From Chara braunii (Eukaryota; Streptophyta; Charophyceae; Charales; Characeae): DNA of 60,982 bases. Numbering within the stretch: the stretch's first letter is position 1; the number at the start of each line of letters is the position of its first letter. The DNA lies in NCBI GenBank assembly GCA_003427395.1, contig BFEA01000049.1:2869574-2930555 (forward strand). Direction: 5' to 3'. The notes under the pieces are model-generated. The model was not told the origin of the DNA. It worked only from the letters and a program-made list of their open reading frames with translations, and did no database searches. This document shows, in pieces, positions 1 through 9,633 of this stretch. Position numbers and translations under genes: made by a program.

Positions 1-92
1 CTCCACTTTCCCATCTTTCTTTAGGAGAAAGTACGCCTGGACTCCCTCCACGTAATCCTCTACTCGAATTGTGCGATTGTCTGCGAGGATTC

Positions 93-392
93 TCANTATG
101 GGGTCTGTAACTTCTGGACTTTTAGCCCCAACTTCAACTTCTGCAGCGCCTTTCTACTGATATAGTTGTGCGTGGCCCCACTATCTACTAGGGCCCCTAC
201 TCTACCTTTGAAAATCCATACGTCTACTAAAACTATCTGTCCCCTACTCTCCTTCTTCATTTTGGCCCAGGCGGGCATTCTCTCCTTTAACTCATCGGTC
301 AGGCCTGTGAGGGAAGTGCCTAGAGAGACTCTGACACAAGCAGTCTCTGGACAGCTATCTAGGCACCGACCTGCAACCTCTGCCATCGGCAC
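93..392 (-). CDS. Retropepsin-like aspartic protease fragment, Ty3/gypsy element A
   Basis: A reading frame of about 99 codons holds the retropepsin active-site signature ALVDSGATHNYIS near its C-terminal third. This is the pepsin-like D-S/T-G motif that LTR retroelements use to cut the Gag-Pol polyprotein. It lies downstream, on the minus strand, of the gag CCHC knuckle at about 521-570, which is the normal gag-pro order. Its frame differs from the gag frame, so there is either a frameshift or programmed recoding between them. The protein continues off the window start, so RT and integrase would lie to the left. The domain call is secure. Whether the copy is active cannot be judged from this fragment. 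Confidence 0.8.
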   Translation of the reverse strand: MPMAEVAGRCLDSCPETACVRVSLGTSLTGLTDELKERMPAWAKMKKESRGQIVLVDVWIFKGRVGALVDSGATHNYISRKALQKLKLGLKVQKLQTPX

Positions 393-514
393 ATGTGGTG
401 TGGGAATTTCTTGCCGGCTTGCGCTCGCTTCCCCACATGACCTTGTGGTAGGGGCAGTTGCTACCCGTACCGGCGGCTGCCTTTTGACCCCTGAGCAGCC
501 GAACGGGCCTCTCT

Positions 515-1441
515 ATACTTTGGACAATATTTGATGATGTGGCCAGGGTCACCGCAATATATGCACTGCCCCTGATTCACACGTTGTTGCCATAAGCGTT
601 GGTCCAAGCCCAAGTCTTCCCCAGGCCAGCCCTGTGGCAGCCCTGGGTGCCAACCGCCTCTCCAAGAGGGTGACTTGTTTCCCCTATTCGGTGACCTATT
701 CCCTCAATTGGGCGACCCATTCCCCGAACGGTTTTGCGGGGGACCTTGACCCCTTCCTCCCACTTGGCGGTTTCCTCCTCTACCGCCAACCCCCTGATCG
801 CTCTGGGAACGGCCCCTTGAGGCCCAGCCCCCTTGGCGCTGGCCTCTACCTCCTCCTTGCGCCCTCCCTCCAGCCGCGACAGCAGCGTAGGTCCTCCCCT
901 GACTAACGCTACTGTCCTCGTCCTCAAGCCCCCACTCAATCTGCTCGTAGGGGACTTCGTCTACACCACCCTCATCTAAAGTAAGGATCAAGCGATCCTT
1001 GGTCTTGACCTGTCCTGAGATGGTGCGACCTTTCCACTTTTTGCTCTTGTCTAGGTCCTTATGCCAAAAAGTGGAAATTGACATAGACCGCGCTTCAAAG
1101 GCTACCACTTCCCTGCTCAAAGCGTCATAAGTCATGGTAGGCTGCTGACTCTTCTCAAAGAAATGCCCGCGCAACTGTTCGGGCATTGCACGATAGAAGA
1201 GGTTGACCAGTTGGGTTCCAGTGACCCCATGGTCAGGGACGGCGACTAGCTCGTCCATCACACCCTTGAGTGCTCTAGCACTCTTCCACTGACGAGAGTG
1301 GATGGTTTGCAATCTATCAGAGGCTTTGACACTGCGTGAGACATCTGCGAATCGTTCATGCAATAACTGAAGGAAGTCAGTGAGGGGAGTGAACACAGAA
1401 TAAGCGACTAAATCATCATTACAGTTGGCGGCGCGGCACAA
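515..1441 (-). pseudogene. Gag (capsid and CCHC zinc knuckle) of Ty3/gypsy element A
   Basis: The frame from 1441 down resembles the retrotransposon Gag capsid family: a helical stretch with FLQLLHERFADVS and LVNLFYRAMPEQLRGHF, then a basic Gly/Arg/Gln-rich tail typical of a nucleocapsid. The frame meets a TGA at 704-706. It can be read on without a shift into a CCHC zinc knuckle, CIYCGDPGHIIKYC (about 521-570), the nucleic-acid-binding box of Gag. The TGA therefore looks like a point nonsense mutation, plausibly from CGA. A second TGA (1469-1471) separates it, in the same frame, from the N-terminal gag segment. Family identity is clear; the copy is non-functional as it stands. Confidence 0.8.
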
Positions 1442-1471
1442 GGAACGGGCGAAGCTTGCTGCTTTGTCTCA

Positions 1472-2350
1472 GAGGGCATGGACGGCTATAAGGACATGCT
1501 CGTCCGGGGAGACCTTCTGAAGATGTACGTAGGTCTTGACATTGGCTTCCCAATTGTCAAAATTCTCCTCTTTCTTCCCGCTGTAGGAGTCAAGGAACTT
1601 GACCTTGACAGGCTCCCTTTGGGGACGTGCTTCCTCCTCCTTGGGAGCAGCCAGTCTGGCGCCTTCTATGGCGCCTTCTATGGCGCCCGTGCAATAGCGC
1701 TCCGTGCCCTTTAGGCGGGCCTTCACCTCTGAGCCCACCTGCGTCGCTAATTCCCTTGCAAAGTCCCTGAGTCCCAGACGTATAGAGCGCAAGGCAATGT
1801 CCTGACCTCTACCAAACAGATATTGTTCTTCCTGGACCTGGGCCAGGCGCTCTATGTTTCTCGCCATGATCTCCATCTTCCCCAGTAGGTCCACCTGAGT
1901 CGCCATCGGCGCTCTCTGCTTCTTTACCTCCTCCAATTCTTTCGCCGCCTGGCTCGCCGCCTCCATTCTCCTTTTCTTCTCCCTCGTCAGTCGAAACTTC
2001 CACTCCATCCTCTTCTCATCTTCTATAGCCTGCCACTTGAGTGGGTCTTCTTCTGCATCCCACTCTCTCATGGCCGCCTCTTGTTCTTCCCTGTGCACAT
2101 ACTTTAGTGCCTCCTCTTCTTCTCCCAGGGATAAACCAGCAACCCACTCCGTAATCTTCTTCTCCATCTGATCTTCCTTTGTTCCACTGGATTCTCCTCT
2201 TCCTCTTGTCCTTCGCCTTTCCAGTGGCCGTTCTTCTACCTCTTCCTCCTCTTCTACTGCCTTGAGCTTCTCTGCTTCTTCTTTCTTTACCCTGGATACC
2301 CCACGCACGCAATCTGTACACAAGCGGTTATCGGGTAGCTGAAAATTCAT
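1472..2350 (-). pseudogene. Gag N-terminal coiled-coil region, Ty3/gypsy element A
   Basis: This charged, Glu/Lys/Arg-rich frame of about 290 codons is predicted to be coiled coil. It ends in a conserved gag start-of-capsid stretch (VKVKFLDSYSGKKEENFDNW) before a TGA at 1469-1471. It is in the same frame as the capsid part below, so the two are one gag gene interrupted by a stop. The open frame formally extends to 2440, but the upstream codons lie inside the foldback repeat at 2349-2760. The methionine near 2349 (MNFQLPDNRLC) is therefore a more plausible start. The role in particle assembly is inferred from position in gag. Confidence 0.65.
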
Positions 2351-2760
2351 GAATGAAAATTCTGAAGTGAGAGTTTTAGGCAGTCTGAAAATCCCGAATG
2401 CTCCTGAAGTGGTGAAAGGTCCGAAGACCCTGAAAACCACCTGTTTAGGCAGGCTGCATCCTGGAGTGGTGAAGGGTGTCCTGAAGTGGTCAAGTGAGAG
2501 TTTTGGGCAGTTTGAAAATCCTGAATGGTCCAGAAGTGGTGAAAGGTCTGAAGACCATGAAAACCACCCTTCACCACTTGAGGATGCAGTCTGCCTAAAC
2601 AGATGGTTTTCAGGGTCTTCGGAGCTTCCACCACTTCAGGACCATTCAGGATTTTCAGACCTGAATGGTCCTGAAGTGGTGAAAGGTCCGAAGACCCTGA
2701 AAACCACCTGTTTCGGCAGGCTGCATCCTGAAGTGGTGAAGGGTGTCCTGAAGTGGTGAT
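2349..2760. repeat. Direct and inverted repeat cluster forming a long foldback
   Basis: A unit with the words GAAGTGGTGAAAGGTC, GAAGACCCTGAAAACCACC and AGGCTGCATCCTG recurs as direct copies near 2407, 2535 and 2676 and once inverted at about 2565-2650. The inverted copy and the copy at 2660-2745 form a near-perfect palindrome: arms of about 86 bp, loop of 9 bp (2651-2659), a few mismatches. It abuts the gag N-terminus of element A and supplies a spurious N-terminal extension of that reading frame. It is either part of the 5' leader of element A or a separate foldback insertion. Confidence 0.8.
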
Positions 2761-3480
2761 GAAAAATACGACTGTTGTTAACCTTCTCTCATTCTGTAAC
2801 ACACACGCATACACACCTATCATGAACTACGGCAGCTATGACCGCCAACTAACACTACCTACAAGCAGCTATGGCTGCGCTAACTCTCCTTCAGCCCACT
2901 TCGATTTTCAGGCGCATCTGCAGACCACCTCGCACAAGTCACTGTGTCAGCACTTCCGCATGGCTTCCGCAGGAATCAATGAGTAGTTGGGCGCTGCCTC
3001 TTGATTTATACTTCTGTAGCTCGTTGGTCTGGCCCTTTCCCATGCCCTGGGTACACACAGTCCCACACGGTACTTGCTTGACTGGACGAGGACTGACGGG
3101 GACTGGGACTGCTGACTCAGCACGAGTAGACTCCACCACTTGCCCACTTGCCTAGGTCTAAACATGAGCAACTTCGAAAGGCCACCACTAGGACCTTCTA
3201 GAAGTCTGGGTCCTGGCCTTTCGAAGACTGTAGCAGCTACGACCTTGACCCTTCAGGAGTCCGACAACTACATCTTCTAGGACTCCCTAAGACCTCTACC
3301 CGACATGTCTGCAGATCGAACCCTTACACCTACAAACCCTACGACAGCTTCCTAACTGCTGCGAACACACACAGGTCAGGGGTTCAACTCTCAGGGTGAA
3401 CACAGATACTGTACACACATAAGGCAAGAGCTAGGGATCGAGCCCTGGGATCTGCATTCACTACTGCTAACAACTGAAAA
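2761..3480. other. Non-coding stretch between element A and simple repeats
   Basis: I see no gene here. The sequence has several short inverted repeats, for example GGAGTCC/GGACTCC at about 3260-3290 and arms around a TTCTAGAA palindrome near 3195. It may contain the 5' LTR of element A, which should lie on this side, but I found no matching LTR partner or primer binding site inside the window. Confidence 0.4.
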
Positions 3481-3496
3481 CCGTTTCAATTAATAT

Positions 3497-3579
3497 AATA
3501 AATTACAAAATATCGGTAATAATAATACGACACTCTACGGTACTAATAAATTACAAAATATCGGTAATAATAATACGAC
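3497..3579. repeat. Tandem duplication of a 35-bp AT-rich word, period 48
   Basis: The same 35-base word, beginning AATAAATTACAAAATATCGG, occurs at 3497-3531 and 3545-3579 without mismatch, separated by 13 bases. It directly precedes the first (AC)n tract. Confidence 0.85.
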
Positions 3580-3589
3580 CCACTACACG

Positions 3590-3592
3590 CAC

Positions 3593-3638
<46 letters not shown>

Positions 3639-3640
3639 AC
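3590..3640. repeat. (AC)n microsatellite
   Basis: A run of AC dinucleotides with a few interruptions. It creates no meaningful coding frame. Confidence 0.9.
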
Positions 3641-3765
3641 AAGCACACATCCATGAGTCAAATGCATCCTAGGCAGATTGTCGGGGTTCAACCTCTTGAT
3701 AAATCAGTGAAAGGCCGATGAAACAGTCTGGCACTGTCGCGCTTTTTTGACTGTATAGCGAATAT

Positions 3766-3770
<5 letters not shown>

Positions 3771-3828
<58 letters not shown>
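3771..3828. repeat. (CA)n microsatellite
   Basis: About 29 uninterrupted CA dinucleotides. The poly-Cys/Val reading frame across it on the minus strand is an artefact of the repeat. Confidence 0.95.
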
Positions 3829-3831
<3 letters not shown>

Positions 3832-4160
3832 TAACTTTGCTGTTAAAAAAAGGGGAATAATATATATACATATTGTTAAAATAATAAAACTTTTAATTTT
3901 TTTTCGCTTTTGAAAAAATACGCACACAGGGGATTCTTAGAGTGCTCTCGAGGCTATGGCTTCCGAAGCTGAGCGTCTTGTCCTGGCATGTTTTGGCAGC
4001 ATCTAGCAGGTGCCTTTTTCAAATCGAACACGGGGGGACAACACGGGCGGAAACGACCGCGGGCAGAGCACGACAAAAATTAGCGCTACAGCTGCACTAA
4101 CCGATAAAAGTAGAGCAACTCTAGTCTCACCAAGCAACAAAAATGTGGTCGGGTCGAAAT

Positions 4161-5084
4161 TGCAAGGAACATGAGTGTGAACGAAGTACAAAAATCCAAA
4201 TTGCAAATCACCTTGAAGTCCGTGTAGTCAAGCAAAGAGCAGATAGCACAATGGAACCAAGAAACCATCCATTTTGAGAACGATACAGCAAAATCGAGAG
4301 TCAATGTCCAAGCCCGAAGGGCCACACCAACATCAGAACCCAATGTAACTCTCTCTTTGAATGGCGTCGGGCGCCCTATCTACTCTACAGCCTATCCCTA
4401 CAACTACAGCATGACGCGACCAGGACGACTTGAAGACCAGCGTGCTTGATGTCAACACCAATGCCGACCTCCTCTCGCACACCAGGTAAGTACTCACTCG
4501 CTCCCCTCTTCTCTTCCCTGACTCCCACTCATCGTCTCCTCCTTCCGNCAGGTAAGTACTCACTCGCTCCCCTCTTCTCTTCCCTGACTCCCACTCATCG
4601 TCTCCTCCTTCCGAAGACCACCTTCGCCCTCACCTCCTTCTGCGCCCTCCTGCAGCCTGACTATGGTTGCCAGCGCCTTGCACCCTAGCTGTGCCCTACC
4701 GCTTAGCGCCAGCCAGCTCTCTCAGCCAGAGCGCAGCGTACGCACTCTCGCTCCTATGCAGCAGCGTGCCCGCAATGCCTGCATTGGCCAAGATTCCTGC
4801 CCACTCGCACATTTTGCCTATATGCCTTGCTGTGTGTGGGCGGCCTCCCTCAACCAACTGAGGCCCTGGACTTAACTGCCTCTGCAGGAGTCTGGGCTCA
4901 CGATGCACTCCAACCAACTGGCGTGCGGCAACTATCTGATACCCACTTCGTGAAATGCTGAAAGGAAGGCCTCTTGTGGATATTCGGGCCCGCCTTCACT
5001 TAGGGCGGGCACGAGGCTTGTTGGGGTCCTTAGCCCGGAACATGTGAATGTCGGCAAGGCCCTATTGAGGGCTCAATCCTCACA
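4161..5084 (-). repeat. 3' LTR of element B
   Basis: This 924-bp sequence begins (minus strand) TGTGAGGATTGAGCC right after the polypurine tract and ends CCTTGCA. It matches 11916-13037 closely but lacks about 200 bp present there. The gap lies where the 5' LTR has the segment from about 12609 to 12807. The related LTR at 19645-20728 has comparable sequence at that place, so the 3' LTR has suffered a deletion. A 65-bp word is duplicated on both sides of an N at 4548. Confidence 0.92.
4483..4613. repeat. 65-bp duplication flanking a single N (3' LTR)
   Basis: The 65 bases at 4483-4547 are repeated exactly at 4549-4613, with one unknown base between them. The same arrangement occurs at 12238-12368 in the other LTR. 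An exact copy on each side of one N is what an unmerged overlap of two contig ends looks like, so this may be an assembly artefact and not a true tandem repeat. Confidence 0.85.
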
Positions 5085-5097
5085 TTCCATCCCCCTT
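5085..5097 (-). promoter_or_regulatory. Polypurine tract of element B
   Basis: On the minus strand AAGGGGGATGGAA immediately precedes the TGTGAGG start of the 3' LTR. This is the expected position and composition of the RNase H-resistant primer for plus-strand DNA synthesis. Confidence 0.85.
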
Positions 5098-5121
5098 AGC
5101 TTCGAAAGTCCGCTGAGATGC

Positions 5122-5538
5122 TTACTTCGCTGGTGCCTTCCCCTTTAACATCCTTTCATATTCTGCTACCACTTGAGGAGCTGTGTCAATTAGTTCCTCT
5201 CTGGTGAACCACCGATCTTCTTTCGGATCCGTATGATGCCTGAATCTGACACGATACTCTCTCTTGGGTTTTGGAGGTCTCCCTCGACCCAGTGGCTTTG
5301 GAACAGGCATGTCTTTGTGATCCACAATGTCGTCGATGTCCACGTGGCCATCCATGGTTGGGGGCAGCATTGATCTCCTTGAAGGAAATTGATCTGTCTC
5401 AGCGAAAGGTGCAAGCTTTGAGGCATGAAAGACAGGGTAAGTGAGCAGGTGTCCAGGGATTCGGATAACGTATGAGGGACCATCCAAATCAGTACCTACT
5501 ACATCCAATACTTCCCAAGGACCAAAATATTGTGGCAT
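5122..5538 (-). CDS. Integrase C-terminus and chromodomain-like tail, element B
   Basis: The frame starts inside the integrase C-terminal SH3-like region (MPQYFGPWEVLDVVG, the GPY/F module, then YPVFHASKLAPF). It ends with a stretch like a chromodomain: an EYRVRFRHH strand, the aromatic DRWFTREEL and a closing helix with VVAEYERML. Chromodomains in chromoviruses guide integration to particular chromatin. The start is not a real initiation site. The frame is cut from upstream pol by the 49-bp tandem duplication next door, whose length is not a multiple of three. The chromodomain assignment is moderate because the first aromatic cage strand is degenerate. Confidence 0.75.
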   Translation of the reverse strand: MPQYFGPWEVLDVVGTDLDGPSYVIRIPGHLLTYPVFHASKLAPFAETDQFPSRRSMLPPTMDGHVDIDDIVDHKDMPVPKPLGRGRPPKPKREYRVRFRHHTDPKEDRWFTREELIDTAPQVVAEYERMLKGKAPAK

Positions 5539-5632
5539 TAGTTTTCTAGAGATGCCGAACTCCTGTCCTAGCTCACTAGCGGGGCATTAGTTTTCTAGAG
5601 ATGCCGAACTCCTGTCCTAGCTTACTAGCCTT
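5535..5632. repeat. 49-bp tandem duplication that frameshifts pol
   Basis: The word beginning GCATTAGTTTTCTAGAGATG occurs at 5535 and again at 5584. The two copies differ at only a few bases. Forty-nine is not divisible by three, so the duplication throws the integrase C-terminus out of frame. Confidence 0.9.
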
Positions 5633-5773
5633 TACCCAGACAAGTTCCCCTACCTGAAATGTGGACTGTCGACGATATTTGTTCTCAGAAGCAATCATTG
5701 CTTCCTGAGATTTCTTGATGTGCTCGACAGCTTGCTACAGCAACTTCTCATACTGGACACCATATTCCATGGT

Positions 5774-7618
5774 TCAAGGGGTTGCAGCAGATCGGTTTTC
5801 TGGCAGGAGGAAGTCTAGAGCAGATTTAGGCTTCCATCCCAAGTGCAGCTGATTTGGACCGACGCCAGTAGTGCTGTGCACGGCATTGTTGTACAGGCTG
5901 GTGATGAGAGGCAATTTCTCATCCCAATCATCCTGGTTGGGCTTTATGTAATGCCTCAGCAGATGCTGCACAACCCGGTTCATCTGTTCGGCCTGTCCGT
6001 TGGCTTCGGGATGATTCCCTGAAGTCATCTGAAGCTGACTGCCCATCTGTTCAACAGTCTTCTTCCACAACTCACTTGTAAAGCGGACATCTCTATCACT
6101 AACGATAGTCTTAGGCAGCCCAAAGTCACGCACCCAGTTGTCCATAAACAACTTGATGACGTGCTCAGTCCTTGCTGTTTCCGGCATGGCAATCAGTCTA
6201 GCATACTTGGTGAATCTGTCTATGATGACAAAGATGTGCCTCTTGCCACTCCTGCTGGTTACCAGGGTGTCCACGAAATCCATGGAAACACTCTGTCCCG
6301 GACCAGGGGGAATGGGCAAGGGCTTCAGCAACCCAAGTGGTGCTTGAGTTCGCGGCTTGTCCCGCCGACAGACCTGACAGGTCTCCACATATTTCTTTGC
6401 GTCATCGAGCATTCCGGGCCACCAAAATCGTTGTACTAGATTGGCACTGTTTTTTTTGTAGCCAAAATGTCCAGTTGCATCATGACATTCTCCAATAAAT
6501 AAACTGCGCAAATTCTCACTAGAAGGAAGAACTAATCTTTCAATCCCAGCCTTTCTTAGAAAGAGCAACCCATCCACCATCACCAACTCATCTTCTGTGG
6601 CCTTATCTTTCGCCTGCAGTTTGCGTATGATGTCCATCGTGACAGGGTCTTCCTGATAGGCTCCCACCAGCGATTGAGTTACTTCTTCAGATACGCCAAA
6701 TTTGGAAACTAGCGCCCCTAGGTAGTCTGCCCTACGTGACAGCGCATCCGCAACCTTGTTGTACTCTCCCTTCAGATACTCCAACTTGAAGTCATACTGA
6801 TCTATGACCTCAATCCAGCGCTTGAGTGCATCAGAAAGAGCAGGTTGAGTCTTGATCCATTTGAGGGTCTGATGGTCAGTTCTCAAATAGAAAAACTGCC
6901 CCAACAGAAAGTGCCTCCAATGGTCAAGTGCCTTGTAGAGGGCATAGAGTTCCCTTTCGTAGGTGGACTTTGCCAGTTTCTTTGATGGCATTTTCTTGCT
7001 CATATACTCAATCGGTCTCAACTTCTTCCCATCCTGCTGAGCCAGCACTGCATCAATGTTGTATTGGCTTGCGTCAATGGTCACAATGAAAGGCTTCTGA
7101 GGATCGGGCACCCTGAGAACCTCATGATTCATGAGGGCATGCTTTAATCGCTTGAAAGCAGCCTCACACTCGTCACTCCACTCCCACGGTGTGTCAAGTC
7201 GAGTGAGATCAGTCAAAGGAGAGGCGATTGTAGAGTAATTCTTCACGAAGTTCCTATAGTAACCGCACATTCCTAAGAAAGATCTAACCTCAGTAATAGT
7301 CTGAGGTCGTGGCCAGTCCCTTATACTAGCCACCTTTGCATCTTCCGGCCTAATCCCCGCCGCGGATACTTCATGACCCAAGTACAAGATCTTAGTGCGT
7401 CTGAACTCAAATTTCTCTAAGTTGACCCTATACTTGTGCTGCCGCAGGAGTGAGAGAACAATCTCTAAATGTTGTGCATGTTCCTCGACAGACTTACTGA
7501 AGACAAGAATATCGTCGAGATACACGACGACAAACTTGTCCAAGTAGTCATGGAAGATCCTATTCATGGCGTGCTGGAATGTACCCGGCGCATTGCAAAG
7601 GCCAAAGGGCATCACCAC
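5774..7618 (-). pseudogene. Pol core (RT palm, RNase H, integrase), element B
   Basis: About 614 codons. Near the start come VVMPFGLCNAPGTFQ and the catalytic VVYLDDILVFS (YLDD). The RNase H domain follows, starting IVTIDASQYNIDAVLA and reaching NKVADALSRR. The integrase has an HHCC zinc domain (GECHDATGHFGYKKN through CQVCRRDK) and a DDE core with SMDFVDTL, IVSDRDVRFTS and HPEANGQAEQMNR. These reverse-transcribe the RNA and insert the cDNA. The frame continues beyond a TAG at its upstream end into the RT N-terminus. At its downstream end it meets a TGA and then a TAG before the duplicated segment. The domain order proves Ty3/gypsy; the copy is inactive. Confidence 0.93.
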
Positions 7619-7642
7619 AAACTTGTACAGACCGTACCTGGT

Positions 7643-7954
7643 CTAAAATGCGGTTTTGTGTTGATCCTCAGGTCTTATGGCAATCTGATGGTAGCCGGAT
7701 TTTAAATCTATCTTGGTATAATACTTACATCCCTGCACCCTATCCAATAGGTCGTCAATGTATGGTAGAGGCTCAGCGTTCTTCACTGTGATGGCATTGA
7801 GTCCTCTATAATCAATGCACATCCTCATCGACCCCCCCTTCTTCGGTACAAATAACACTGGTGATCCGAAGGGGGAAGTACTAGGCCGTATCCATCCCTT
7901 CTCTGTGAGCTCTTTCAGTTGTCGCCGAAGTTCGTCCAACTCGGCCGGAGCCAT
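7643..7954 (-). pseudogene. RT fingers region, element B
   Basis: This segment contains the gypsy RT motifs [37 protein letters not shown] and [14 protein letters not shown]. These are RT blocks 1 to 3, including the first catalytic Asp. It is in frame with the protease upstream, separated by a TGA, and with the palm downstream, separated by a TAG after QHKTAF. Both look like single C-to-T changes (CGA to TGA, CAG to TAG). Confidence 0.9.
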
Positions 7955-7963
7955 CCTATAGAT

Positions 7964-8842
7964 TCATCCCTTTGGGGTTTTACTCCCTGGAATGATTTCT
8001 ATGGCGTGGACAATCTCCCTATCTACGACTCCTATAGGTTCCTCAAACAGATCAGGGAACTTAGCAATGACGTGTTCGATCTCTGGGGGTGTTTTAACGG
8101 CCTCCCCTTTCTCAGAGACATACACTAGGTACATACCCTCCTCTTGGTTCTGTTTATAATAATTGTAGAACGCTGATGCGCACAAGCAGCCATAGGATTC
8201 TAGTAACCTACTAGCCTTATACTTGGCCAGTCTCACAGTCCTCCCATCAGGCAACTCATGCTTTAGCACCTTCTTGTCCCAGTCAAACTGGGGCTTGGCA
8301 ACCTCAAGGTAGTACATTCCTAACATCATATCAAATGGTAAGTCGTCGCTAACCAGGAACGGAATCTTGTGATTAAGTTCCCCTCCTCCATAGGAGAAGG
8401 TGCAAACTACATCCTTGACATAGTCTGTGACAACCATGCGTTCCTTATTGGCCAAAGTAGATGCTACTAGTCTACTTAGGTGTTGCACCTGGTCCTTTAG
8501 TCGCAGCCTTTCCAAACAGTCGCGACTTATATAATTCTGGGTGGAGCCGATGTCTACGAAGGCACCGCATTTGCGACCTCCTATATCAACCTCCACTACG
8601 AAATGTTCCCCTCTAGGACCTGCACTTAGTGCCACCGAGGACTCGCGTGGATGACTATTCGACCATTCGCTTTGTAAGTCCTCTAAGGCTTGAGACAAAT
8701 CCAACGTACAGAGTATGGTTTGGTCTGGATGTGTTTGCGGGGTGACTAAAGAGTCATTAGTTGTGGCCATCTCATGAAGTGGGGAGGTTATCTGTCCCAC
8801 TTCACCATGAGTAGAAGCAGCTAAAACTTCCACCGGCCTCAA
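7964..8842 (-). pseudogene. Aspartic protease and linker to RT, element B
   Basis: The domain keeps the retropepsin layout: an active-site loop CGAFVDIGSTQNYIS, a central beta region, and the second signature PFDMMLGMYYLEVAKPQFDW. The usual Asp-Ser/Thr-Gly triad reads Asp-Ile-Gly, so the catalytic loop appears damaged. The linker IIPGSKTPKG is the standard lead-in to RT and stops at a TGA. There is no convincing ATG. The frame overlaps the end of gag and is reached by a -1 shift at GGGAAAC (8845-8851), so pol is probably made as a Gag-Pol fusion. Confidence 0.85.
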
Positions 8843-9633
8843 GTGTTTCCCGAACTGGAACTAGTCCCAGCCTGGGAAGAAGGCACCCCTCCCTTAGGGG
8901 GTATCTTCTGCGTGACCTTTGTGTTCTTGCACTTATACTGGGCGTGTCCGTATTCACTGCAGTTAATGCAAGCACCACGCACTCGGCGGTCCCGCCACAC
9001 TTCCTGATCAAGACCTGCCTTAACCCAATCTGCTACTTTGGACTGATTGGAGGCGGCCTGCCCTTGACTCTTTTGATGGCCGCCTTTTCCTCGGCCACCT
9101 ACCTTTACCTTGACTACTTCGGCGAGGGTGCTACCCTCGGCGATCTCCTCGTCGTCGTACTCTGAGCCGTCCATAAGGTCGGTGAGTTCCTCGATTTCAG
9201 TTTGAGTCCCATCGGACTCAACCATCATCAATCTACTACCCTTCTTTTTCCATTCCTGTGGACTCTTCTTCTTCCTCCCGTCTACTGGAGTAGGTTGAGC
9301 ATTTCCTAGGGTAGCCTCCAAGTCTAAGGCCTTTCTAGAGAAGGTCTCAAAGGAATGATACTCGAGGCAAGCCTCGCTGGCCAGTAAGGTTCTGAGATTC
9401 TCGGGCAGACATCTCAGAAACATAGTCAATAAGACTTGGTCATCGTAGCGTATGCCCGGAACGACAATGAGGTTCTCTACAGTAGACGTCAACTCTCGGA
9501 CAGACTTGTACCTTCGCTGCTCTAGTCTCAGCATCGCGTCAGTGGCTATTTGTGCCTGCTGCGGATTATGCCAGCGAGCTTCTACCATGTCTAAGAACTC
9601 TTTTAAAGTGAGGGTTTTACCCCAATCTGCCAT
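8839..9633 (-). CDS. Gag C-terminal half with CCHC zinc knuckle, element B
   Basis: About 264 codons. The capsid part begins near LTLKEFLDMVEARWHNP and contains LTMFLRCLPENLRTLL, typical of retrotransposon gag helices. An acidic linker follows, then a basic Gly/Gln-rich stretch, then the CCHC box CINCSEYGHAQYKC, which binds RNA. The frame ends at a TGA (8839-8841) just after the slippery heptamer. It connects by a frameshift near 9630 to the middle gag segment, so the ATG at 9633 is probably not the true start. Confidence 0.82.
   Translation of the reverse strand: MADWGKTLTLKEFLDMVEARWHNPQQAQIATDAMLRLEQRRYKSVRELTSTVENLIVVPGIRYDDQVLLTMFLRCLPENLRTLLASEACLEYHSFETFSRKALDLEATLGNAQPTPVDGRKKKSPQEWKKKGSRLMMVESDGTQTEIEELTDLMDGSEYDDEEIAEGSTLAEVVKVKVGGRGKGGHQKSQGQAASNQSKVADWVKAGLDQEVWRDRRVRGACINCSEYGHAQYKCKNTKVTQKIPPKGGVPSSQAGTSSSSGNT
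8845..8851 (-). promoter_or_regulatory. Putative -1 ribosomal frameshift heptamer GGGAAAC
   Basis: The end of gag reads G GGA AAC ACT TGA. The heptamer GGGAAAC fits the X XXY YYZ rule in the zero frame. A -1 slip there reads directly into the protease frame (CAC TTG AGG CCG). It lies one codon before the gag stop and pol has no ATG of its own. No downstream pseudoknot was worked out. Confidence 0.6.

Noticed and set aside
3420-3465. tRNA-like words (GGGATCGAGCCCTGGG and GGGGTTCAACTC nearby)
   Set aside because: No cloverleaf could be built, and no LTR end lies at the right distance to make it a primer binding site for element A.
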